Assembly: GCA_026396415.1 (NCBI GenBank)
Contig: JAPLWX010000036.1
Location: 1 to 50,556, forward strand
Length of the DNA stretch: 50,556 nt
Direction: 5' to 3'
Origin: Microcaldota archaeon
GTDB lineage: Archaea > Micrarchaeota > Micrarchaeia > Anstonellales > Anstonellaceae
Translations under genes and position numbers: made by a program
Shown: positions 8,906-16,400 of the stretch, piece after piece
Position numbering within the stretch: the stretch's first letter is position 1
Layout: every line of letters begins with the position of its first letter
The notes under the pieces: generated by a model
What the model saw: the letters and a program-made list of their open reading frames with translations, nothing else
The model's database searches: none
Told to the model about the DNA's origin: nothing

Positions 8906-9346
8906 ATGGTGAAGAAAAAAACGGACGCGAGCCAGCAGGAGCTTTTTGCCAGGCAGACTAGGCTGAATGAGCTTGAGCACCAGCTGAAAGAACTAAAATG
9001 CCAGAAAGACAAACTTCACGACAATGTGTGCAAAATGAACGTAAAGAGCAGTGAAAAGGGCACGATTACGAGGCTTGAGGCGGACATTGCGAATACGGAC
9101 GAGGCCATAATGGACACTGAGAATCACATATGTAAGCTGATGAAGGAGGTTAGTTTGTTATCAGGTGGAAACATGGGCGTCGAACCCGTCAAAGTTGTGA
9201 AAAGTGCAAAAACCACGCTCAGCCAGAAAAGAGAAATGCTTGAAGCTGAGTTGAAGTGCCTCTTGGTGCGTGAGCAGGATATTCGTGCGGAGATTGATGC
9301 TACTGACAAGAAATTGATGATAACAAAGACAGAACTGCGGGGGTGA
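8906..9346 (+). CDS. Coiled-coil protein, first gene of the FtsZ-like operon
   Basis: A 146-aa, almost wholly helical and charged protein with two heptad-rich stretches, about 8-80 and 100-146, split by a short Gly-rich turn (SLLSGGNMG). Four cysteines are spread through it. I chose ATG 8906 because GGAGG at 8893-8897 lies 8 nt upstream; ATG 8900 would be too close. It begins a tightly packed plus-strand operon ending at 13388. Structural or scaffold roles, or partnership with the FtsZ-like filament protein downstream, are plausible. No family is recognised. Confidence 0.75.
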   Translation: MVKKKTDASQQELFARQTRLNELEHQLKELKCQKDKLHDNVCKMNVKSSEKGTITRLEADIANTDEAIMDTENHICKLMKEVSLLSGGNMGVEPVKVVKSAKTTLSQKREMLEAELKCLLVREQDIRAEIDATDKKLMITKTELRG

Positions 9347-9351
9347 AGCAC

Positions 9352-9471
9352 ATGCGTCCATGGCTTGATGCAAGAGTCGGGCAGATCTTCCTTGGTGAGG
9401 ACTGTAAATCTCAGGTGAATTGGATGTCAATGAGGTACACGCGGTTGGAAAAGAGTATGAGGGCGGGGTGA
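9352..9471 (+). CDS. Small 39-aa protein
   Basis: A short frame from ATG 9352 to TGA 9471 fills the gap between the coiled-coil gene (stop at 9346) and the FtsZ-like gene (ATG 9473). GGGGGTG lies just before its start. The product begins MRPWLDARVGQIFLGEDC and ends with basic residues. The tight gene-to-gene fit is the main support. Function unknown; it could also be an untranslated spacer. Confidence 0.45.
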   Translation: MRPWLDARVGQIFLGEDCKSQVNWMSMRYTRLEKSMRAG

Positions 9472-9472
9472 T

Positions 9473-10072
9473 ATGATGGTGGAAAATATTGAACAGAGGC
9501 TTGCCCATGATTACACTGATGCCGTTTTTGTGGGTTTGGGGGGCTGTGGGGCAAATACCATTGCCAGACTTAGAAGAAGCGGCATAAAGGGCAACAAAAC
9601 GGTCATAGTAGAGCGTTTCAGTGTTTCTGATGCAGCCAAGCTAAACAATGTGTCCTATGTTGCCCTTCTTGAGAGGCCTGCCGATCCCGGCTATTATAGG
9701 CTGCCATTGTCTCCAGATGAGCGGGATCATGCAAATAAATTGCTGAAAATTGAGATTGCAGGGGCCAAGAAGGTGCTTCTTTTCGCTGGTTTGGGTGGGT
9801 TTACGGGCACCGGGCTTGCGCCTATTGCAGCGGCTGTTGCAAAAGCAGAAGGTGCCCGGCTGGGGATGGTGATAACCTACCCTTTCAAGCTGGAAAAGAA
9901 GAGACGGGAAATTGCAGACAAAAATTTCCCAAACCTTCAAAGTATGGCAGACGATTTTCTAATGAGAAGGAATGACGACCTTGTGACAATTTGCCCTGAC
10001 AGTACCATTGCAGATGCATTTGTGATGCAGGATGACGCGCTCGCAGAGGAAATCAAGGAAAAAGGTAGGTAA
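9473..10072 (+). CDS. Minimal FtsZ/tubulin-like GTPase-fold protein
   Basis: A 199-aa protein related to the FtsZ/tubulin superfamily. The first nucleotide loop is GLGGCGANTIARL near 19-31. The glycine-rich T4 loop is GLGGFTGTGLAPI near 104-116 (FtsZ: GGGTGTGAAP). The following strand and TYPFKLEKKRR match the FtsZ T5 region, and a D-rich stretch fits the start of helix H7. It ends there, so the T7 loop that completes the catalytic site in filaments and the whole C-terminal domain are absent. The T2/T3 segment is also short and lacks the usual NTD. It may bind nucleotide or form atypical filaments. Start is ATG 9473 or 9476 after GGGGTG. Truncated FtsZ-like families are known in prokaryotes; this one sits in an unfamiliar operon. 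Confidence 0.8.
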   Translation: MMVENIEQRLAHDYTDAVFVGLGGCGANTIARLRRSGIKGNKTVIVERFSVSDAAKLNNVSYVALLERPADPGYYRLPLSPDERDHANKLLKIEIAGAKKVLLFAGLGGFTGTGLAPIAAAVAKAEGARLGMVITYPFKLEKKRREIADKNFPNLQSMADDFLMRRNDDLVTICPDSTIADAFVMQDDALAEEIKEKGR

Positions 10073-10073
10073 G

Positions 10074-10298
10074 ATGAAAAAATTCATTAAAATTCCAAGA
10101 CTTCCGTGCTGCCAGGAATGCGGCTCAGGCGAAGTCATTCCAATTATCTATGGCATGCCGATTGAGAACTTGGAAAAGCCTGGCAAGGATTTGTATGGTG
10201 CTGAAAAAAAAGGCTATGTTGATCTTGGCGGCTGCTGTATGGATGATAATTCACCAAATTACAAATGCAAAAGTTGCGGGGCGAAGTTCAGACGATAA
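10074..10298 (+). CDS. Small zinc-ribbon protein
   Basis: A 74-aa protein starting one base after the FtsZ-like stop codon, with AGGTAGGT upstream. CQEC near the N-terminus and CKSC near the C-terminus form a zinc ribbon, split by a loop carrying two more cysteines (GGCC). Such proteins act as adaptors or nucleic-acid-binding modules. It is the first of three different small zinc ribbons in this operon. Confidence 0.75.
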   Translation: MKKFIKIPRLPCCQECGSGEVIPIIYGMPIENLEKPGKDLYGAEKKGYVDLGGCCMDDNSPNYKCKSCGAKFRR

Positions 10299-10313
10299 AA
10301 GACGGGTGAGAAT

Positions 10314-10580
10314 ATGGCGGAAAACCTTGAGAAAATGGCAGAGCTTGCGGTATTGCAGGGGTACTTAGACAAGAGAATGAAAGAGCTTAAAGCGCGCCTC
10401 GACGCGGGCGAGTCTCCTGAGCCGCTGCGCGAGGAATTCAAGAAATGCCTGACGGAATCCCAAACAATAGGCGAAAGGCTGGCTTACTACTATCAAAGCC
10501 GGAACGCAAAGATGCTGAGAATGACGGCAAGCCATGTCAAGGCAGTAAAAAGGACGGCAAAGGAGCATGCAGGATTGTGA
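10314..10580 (+). CDS. Small helical protein
   Basis: An 88-aa, highly charged helical protein (MAENLEKMAELAVLQGYL...) with a basic C-terminus. It starts at ATG 10314, 15 nt after the zinc ribbon, with GGGTGAG upstream. Its end overlaps the region before the next gene. No family recognised. Its helical character resembles the coiled-coil protein at 8906, suggesting adaptor or filament-binding roles. Confidence 0.65.
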   Translation: MAENLEKMAELAVLQGYLDKRMKELKARLDAGESPEPLREEFKKCLTESQTIGERLAYYYQSRNAKMLRMTASHVKAVKRTAKEHAGL

Positions 10581-10584
10581 TGTT

Positions 10585-10797
10585 ATGGCGGATGAAAATG
10601 GTGTAATAATCGAGTGCGATGACAAGCCAGTGAAGGTGGAAAGAGTGAAAGGCACGCTGGAAGACGAGCTGAAGCGCGCTTACTGCCACAAGTGCGCCTC
10701 GCCTGATCTCAAAATCACGAAAATAATCCAAATCGAGTGCAGGAAGTGCGGGAGGAAGCGGCTGATAACTTCCCGACTGGATGAAAGTAAAGCTTGA
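10585..10797 (+). CDS. Small zinc-ribbon protein
   Basis: A roughly 70-aa protein with CHKC...CRKC spaced as a classical zinc ribbon in its C-terminal half and an acidic N-terminus (MADENGVIIECDDKPV). I place the start at ATG 10585, just after the preceding stop codon; ATG 10567 in the same frame would overlap the upstream gene by 14 nt. It is the second zinc ribbon of the operon; partners unknown. Confidence 0.65.
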   Translation: MADENGVIIECDDKPVKVERVKGTLEDELKRAYCHKCASPDLKITKIIQIECRKCGRKRLITSRLDESKA

Positions 10798-10810
10798 ATT
10801 ATATCACCAA

Positions 10811-10849
10811 ACCAGGAGGGGCGGTTTACCTCTTTCCGCCCTTCCTGGT
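10811..10849 (+). other. Strong hairpin within the operon
   Basis: A 14-nt arm at 10811-10824 pairs with 10836-10849 with a single mismatch around an 11-nt loop (TTTACCTCTTT). It occupies most of the 71-nt gap before the gene at 10869 and ends 4 nt before that gene's AAGGAG. It is followed by A-rich, not T-rich, sequence, so an RNA-processing, stability or translational-control element is more likely than a terminator. Confidence 0.6.
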
Positions 10850-10868
10850 GAAAAAGGAGAACAATGAG

Positions 10869-11099
10869 ATGAGAAGTGAAAAGCTGCCGGAAAGATTGGC
10901 CGGTTCCGAATGGCGCGTGTACTTGCGCAGGTTGAGGCAAAGAAAGCGCGAAAGGAAGACGCGCGAGTTCTGCTATCAAAACACTGCCTGCGCGCGATGC
11001 GGGGGCATAAAATTCAATTTGAAGAAAGCGGTTGGCGTGAAGAAGATTGCAGTCATCTGCATAGAGTGCCTGAGAAAGACAGTGATTGTGTATAGGTGA
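10869..11099 (+). CDS. Small basic zinc-ribbon protein
   Basis: A 76-aa protein with a very basic N-terminal half (YLRRLRQRKRERKTREF) followed by CARC...CIEC, a zinc ribbon. The arginine-rich arm suggests RNA or DNA binding. It starts at ATG 10869, nine bases after AAGGAG, just beyond the hairpin at 10811-10849. It precedes the AAA ATPase gene and could be a substrate adaptor for it, but nothing in the sequence proves this. Confidence 0.7.
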   Translation: MRSEKLPERLAGSEWRVYLRRLRQRKRERKTREFCYQNTACARCGGIKFNLKKAVGVKKIAVICIECLRKTVIVYR

Positions 11100-11113
11100 G
11101 GAAAACGGCGTGA

Positions 11114-12346
11114 ATGCGATGGAGAGATGATGAGATGGAATGCAGTGAAGATATGCCTAACGGTTTGGATATGTATCATAGCTTACGAGATATGTCGTTC
11201 TATGGCAAGCTTACGCCCAATGGCGAGTTTGTGATAATGGATGAGGGGCGCAAGAGGGCAATAATGACTCTTAGGAAGTTGGAGGATCTATCAGCGGCAA
11301 TAGACACCTGGCGCCCGATAAGGGATTGCCTGAGCTATCACAAGGCGAGCGGAGACCTGGAAAAGTGGTTTGAAATGCTGGGGGAGAGAGAGTTCAAGAC
11401 ATTCATATCTCCCTTTATGGCGAGCCAGATTAACGAATTTGGCATGGCGCTCGAGATCTACTTGAAGAACAGGCAGATTGCCAAGCCAAATTTCTCCATG
11501 GTGGTGGGCTATGACACGATAAAGGCGCATCTACTGGAGCGAGTAGTCTATCCTTCGAAATTCAGCGAGATGGCAAAGGCGTATGGCAGGAAGAATGCAG
11601 GCTCTGCGCTCCTTTACGGTCCACCTGGCTGCGGCAAGACCTATGCTGCCTGCGCTTTGGCAGGTGAAACGGATAGGCTGTTTTGGCGCGCCAGCCTCTC
11701 TGATTTAGTGGGGCCTGGCTTTTCCGTCTTTTTTGATGTTTGGAAAAGAGTTGGAAAAATGATAGTGCTCATTGATGAGATAGAAGTACTAGCGGTTAAT
11801 AGGGAAATAGAGGGCATGAGCACCAGGCTCCTCACCAACAAGCTTCTTACCCAACTTGACTCGCTTGATGAGAAAAGCGGATTGTTCGTACTTGGCTCCA
11901 CTAATTCGCCTTGGCTATTGGACACTGCCATGATACGCTCGGGCAGGCTGGACAAGCTGATTTATGTCGGTGTGCCAGATTTGCAGACTCGACAGTCCCT
12001 CCTGATGTACTATTCAAGAGATCTGCCTATTGGCAAAGTGGATTTCAGTAAAATAGCGAAGAAAATCGACTTCTATTCCTGCAGCGACATCGAGCTTCTT
12101 TGTACCGAAGCCGCTGCCGCCCCTTTCCAGCGAGCAACAGAATCCGGGAAGGTGCAGAAAGTGGACCAGGAAGACTTTGAGGCTGCAATGGTTCGCTGCC
12201 CATCTACTGCGCTTGCATGGTTTGAATCGGCATCTAACATCCCAATTCCCCCCAGCATGAAAGTCAGGTTTGCACCTATGATTGCAGACATTGACAAGTA
12301 CAAGGCATGGTCGAAGACAGGATGCGACGAAACGCACTTCAGGTGA
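11114..12346 (+). CDS. AAA ATPase of the Cdc48/Vps4/PAN class
   Basis: A 410-aa protein with one classical AAA module: Walker A GPPGCGKT at 169-176, Walker B MIVLIDEIEVL near 216, sensor-1 region GSTNSPW near 261, and MIRSGRLDKLIYV near 274 matching the arginine-finger motif (usually RPGRFD). The C-terminal helical lid is followed by a short tail. The N-terminal 135 residues are unassigned and probably recruit substrates. Such ATPases unfold proteins or disassemble polymers. Beside an FtsZ-like protein and a coiled-coil protein, filament remodelling is an attractive inference. Several in-frame ATGs exist (11114, 11135); 11114 is kept. ATG of the next gene follows 4 nt after the stop. Confidence 0.85.
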   Translation: MRWRDDEMECSEDMPNGLDMYHSLRDMSFYGKLTPNGEFVIMDEGRKRAIMTLRKLEDLSAAIDTWRPIRDCLSYHKASGDLEKWFEMLGEREFKTFISPFMASQINEFGMALEIYLKNRQIAKPNFSMVVGYDTIKAHLLERVVYPSKFSEMAKAYGRKNAGSALLYGPPGCGKTYAACALAGETDRLFWRASLSDLVGPGFSVFFDVWKRVGKMIVLIDEIEVLAVNREIEGMSTRLLTNKLLTQLDSLDEKSGLFVLGSTNSPWLLDTAMIRSGRLDKLIYVGVPDLQTRQSLLMYYSRDLPIGKVDFSKIAKKIDFYSCSDIELLCTEAAAAPFQRATESGKVQKVDQEDFEAAMVRCPSTALAWFESASNIPIPPSMKVRFAPMIADIDKYKAWSKTGCDETHFR

Positions 12347-12350
12347 TTCG

Positions 12351-12707
12351 ATGGCAGAATCAAAGAAACATATAGATGTGAATATCCGTGATGACCTCGG
12401 TGCGCAGCCAATCCACATTGCAGCTTTCAGGGGGAATCTTGAGCTTGTGAAAAGCCTTGTTGAGAATGGTGCCGATGTGAATTCGAAGGGGCCTGGCGAC
12501 GCCACGCCGCTTCATGATGCTGTCACCATGTCGCATGCAAAAGTAAAGGGGGCGGATTATGAGGGTATTGTGTGCTTCCTCATTGAAAAGGGCGCGGATG
12601 TGAACGCGAAAAACAAGATGGGATATCTACCGTTGGATTTTGCGAAGAACAAGAAGGTAATTGAGCTTCTCAGGAAGGCTGGTGCTAAGAAAAAGAAAGA
12701 CGATTAG
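12351..12707 (+). CDS. Ankyrin-repeat protein
   Basis: A 118-aa protein made of about three ankyrin repeats: AQPIHIAAFRGNLELVKSL followed by VENGADVN, then ATPLHDAV..., IEKGADVNAKNKMGYLPLDFA, and a lysine-rich tail. Ankyrin repeats bind protein partners; here the AAA ATPase or the membrane protease of the same operon are candidates. I take ATG 12351, four bases after the AAA stop codon, rather than the longer open frame overlapping the AAA gene. Confidence 0.85.
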   Translation: MAESKKHIDVNIRDDLGAQPIHIAAFRGNLELVKSLVENGADVNSKGPGDATPLHDAVTMSHAKVKGADYEGIVCFLIEKGADVNAKNKMGYLPLDFAKNKKVIELLRKAGAKKKKDD

Positions 12708-12716
12708 GTGTGTGAG

Positions 12717-13388
12717 ATGGTCTTTGATTATTCGACAGTTGATTGGGGAAATCATTTGATTTACCCGACGCTGACCACTGTCATTCTGATTTTCCTTTAT
12801 CACAGATATATTGCATCTAAACCCGAGCCAAAAAGCCCAGAATTCAGGCTCGTATACGGGCTTTGCAAGCAAATCAGGCTAAAATACGACTCAATGCAGT
12901 CCACTGTACTAATCCCAGTATTTTTAGCTTTGTTTATGTTTTCAGTTCTGTTTCTTCTGGTGCTAATAACTCGCCAGAATTACTTTGTTGGTTTTGGCTA
13001 TCCAACGGCGCTCGCATTATTTACGAGCAGCATCTTAGCTCCGATAAATGAGGAAATCGTATTCAGAGGCTTGATATTTTGGATCCAGGGAGTTACTTTA
13101 GCCACGGTAATCTGGAACTTCAGCGACAGGATAAAGAAAAAGAGCAAGTTTGTAGCGTATGCACCTTTGCCTCAAAATGGAGTTTACCTCATGCTCTTAA
13201 TCCAGGCTGCGCTCTTTAGCTTCCTTCATTTTGATGGAAATATGGTAATTTTCTTGTTTAAGATGTTGTCGGGGCTAATAAGCGGCGGACTTTTCTATTT
13301 CAATAATAAAAATCTTCTCCCGGCCATGGTGTTTCACAGTCTTTCGAATACGATGATAATTTTGATGGCCGGGCAACCAATCGTTTGA
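12717..13388 (+). CDS. CPBP-family intramembrane metalloprotease
   Basis: A 223-aa polytopic membrane protein of the CPBP/Abi (Rce1-like) family. It has the three family motifs: EEIVFRG near 112, FLHFDGN near 170 with the ligand histidine, and FHSLSNT near 206. Hydrophobic helices surround each. Members cleave CAAX-like or other membrane substrates, and many bacterial ones accompany peptide or immunity systems. AGGTG lies 8 nt before ATG 12717. It is the last gene of the FtsZ-like/AAA operon and could activate or release a membrane-bound component of it. Confidence 0.9.
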   Translation: MVFDYSTVDWGNHLIYPTLTTVILIFLYHRYIASKPEPKSPEFRLVYGLCKQIRLKYDSMQSTVLIPVFLALFMFSVLFLLVLITRQNYFVGFGYPTALALFTSSILAPINEEIVFRGLIFWIQGVTLATVIWNFSDRIKKKSKFVAYAPLPQNGVYLMLLIQAALFSFLHFDGNMVIFLFKMLSGLISGGLFYFNNKNLLPAMVFHSLSNTMIILMAGQPIV

Positions 13389-13421
13389 TACCACTTCCAC
13401 TCTGAAAAAAAGGAAGACGCA

Positions 13422-16400
13422 CTATAATTCATCAGATTTGTGCTTCCAATCTAACACTTTCCAGCGTGTTTGGAGGACTTCGATTTTTTTAATATTCTTT
13501 GTTGGATCTTGACAGATATAAACACGATTTTCGTCTACAACGTAGAGGTAATATGATATTCCTTTCGTCTTGGCAGCACCACGTTCATTATCGGTCAATT
13601 CAACCCTGCTAGGACCTTTTAGTTCGATAAAGCGCACATCTCCAGTTTTATTGTCCGTGGATTCCAAGTCCCACCCAATATTTTCTTTTCGCTTATCTAC
13701 AGCAACCCGGTTGTGTCTTTTTTCATATTCAATTACCCGCACTGTATTGGCTTCTTCGATTTGCATGCGCTCTTGATATGACAGCCTTTCCCCAGTTGAA
13801 GCGCCTGACCACTCATCTTCATCGTAATCTTGACTGTCATTTTCTTTCTTTAGTTTGTCTTCACCACCTGCTGGATGGGCAGGCGCATCTGTTTTGTCAT
13901 CGGTATTATTTCTAGTGTATCTCTTTGACGTAGAATCACTTGAAGATTCAGAGTCATCATGCCCTTCTTTTCGCGTTTGCGCCTCTGTTTCAGGTTGGGG
14001 TGCATTTTCTCGACTCTCTTGATCTTTTTCATTTAATGTTTTTGTATCTTTTTGTTCATCTGATGAGGACGGTGTATCTGACGCAGCGGCTGTTTTTTGT
14101 TTTGAATCGTCTGATTCTGTCGAAGATGTGCCCTCGGAAGCCGGTTGGTCATCTTTCTTTTCTAAATCCTCATCCGCTGATTTTTGATCTTCCTCTTCAT
14201 CTAGATTATCAGATTCATTAGTTTTCAAAGGTGAAAGTATTTGGATCTTTAGATGCCTTAATCGATTGATTAGTTTATCATCATTCTTCTCAAGAATATC
14301 TTCTAAAATGGTCAAGTAATTGAAGTCTAACTGATATGTCCTTGCTAATTCTGCCGCAACTTCAAAGAAATCTATATCTCCCACAAAATATAGCTTGTTT
14401 TCTAACTCATCGTAGAATGTATCTGCGCTAGTCTTGTATGTATTTGCGTTTAAGACCAAATTTATCGCAATGTTTCTGCATTCGTAAATCTTGATTTTTG
14501 TTAGTTGCAAGTGAATTTTTTCAGCATTTTCATTTTTGACATGCGCAAATAAACTATAAGCAAACTTTGCTTTTTTTCTAATAGCTACTTCGATTTTTTC
14601 TGGTTGGCTCACAATCTTAGTATCGCTAGAAATCAACTCTCGTTTTATCTGTTCAGATAGGAATTTCACACCTATTTTTCTAAAGAATTTAGCTAAATAC
14701 CTCTGTTCTATGTCCGGCGCCCACACAAAACAAACGTCACCGGTGTTACCAGTAACACTATCCTTTAGTTGCTTCCAAATTCGTTCGTCATCATTCCAGA
14801 ATAACATACTTGGAGCTTTGAATGTTTTTTTATCATCTAAGAGAAGGTGCCCGATTTCTAGTTTTATCTCGTCATTTTCGTCGATTTCTTTACCTATCGC
14901 CTTATATATACGAGAAATTTGTTCAAGGTTTATCTTTTCTGGTTGGTCAGATACATATGCGAGAATATTTACCAATGACTGTAATTCAAGATTTTTGCTG
15001 ATTCCTAGAAACTTGACGAATTCGCTGTTCTCAAGTTCATCATTGGTAATTCCATCTGGCAATAAAAGATACGGGACTGAGTCCCCTGCAATTTTTTTGA
15101 TTTTATCTGTTTTGACAAAAATGTTAGTAGATGGGAGCATCATTCCCTTTGAAGTCGGGATCCAACTGGTTTGAGTCAGCTCCCAGTATAAGTAGGAATG
15201 GATCGGTGTATAGCGACTTACATAGTGAAAATATTGCTTAAGTGATGAGAGGTGCTGCGAATAAAATGCCCAATTCTTTAACAAATATCTAAACATGATT
15301 TTAGATGTTTGTGGCGTCCAAGCTATCTGGTTCCATGCATCTATTTCTGAAACTCTTTGAATATTTTCGCGTGAGACATAGTGACCAATACTTGAGAGCC
15401 AACTTAGATATTCGTTAAATTGTGAAAATTTACCATTATCATCAGGAATCAAACGGTCAACGGCATTTAACTTTGGTATATTTTCAACTTCCAATGCCTT
15501 TAAGAATTCATTCTCGTAGACACCGCTTTTAACAAAACAAGCTTTTGGATACAACGCCTTCAGATCATTGTTAGGCATATAGCATTTATCAGCTCGTTCG
15601 AGTCTACCATCTTCTGTCATTAAGATTACTGTGGAGAGACGAGTAAGGTCAGATGGAATACGCCATTCGTTCTCTTTTAGATAATTACTGATGAAATTGA
15701 CCAATCCAACAGTATCTTTCTCACTCCATTCTTTCCATTTATTGTTGTCAAAGGCATCAACAATTTTTTTAACAAGGCTTGTTGAGTTATATTCTTTGAT
15801 ATTTAGAAATTTTAACAATGCTACGAGATCAGAGAATGTAACGTCGATTAAGTAAATCTCTGGCACGATGCTCATTAGATACTTGTCATGTTCATCCATA
15901 TTCTTAGGTGGAAAAAGAACCTCTGAGATTTTTTTGAGAGAGCCGTCTGAGGTTTTAACTATGGGTAAGCCCATCAAAGTATCTACATATGACAGTTCAC
16001 CGGCGCCAAGTCCAATATTAAATTTTTTTGTGTGTTGCTCATCGTAGGAATTCTTTAGATAGCTATAAAGTGTCAAGAACCAGTCATGATTCTTTGACTT
16101 TATCCAGTCTAAATCCGCCAATGCTTTGAAAAGATATGCATGATTAAAATCAAGTGCTCCAAAATCGGTCAGAAGCTCTTTGGCAACGATGACTTTTTGA
16201 TTTAAGAAATATTTTCTAGTGCATAATGATGCTAATTTTTCCCTATCGAATAGTTCTTGTATTGAAGAATTTGCAATAACCGTGTCATTCGGTTTTGCCC
16301 AGGTTTCATCAGACGTGATTATAATTTCACTATCGCAGCAATATTTGAAAAAATCATCGAAAAAGTTATTTTTAATCGATTCATTAACATCTTTAGAATG

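Noticed and set aside
13850-14221. Small frames opposite the acidic linker of the sacsin-like protein
   Set aside because: Byproducts of the low-complexity Glu/Asp/Ser coding region; no ribosome binding sites.
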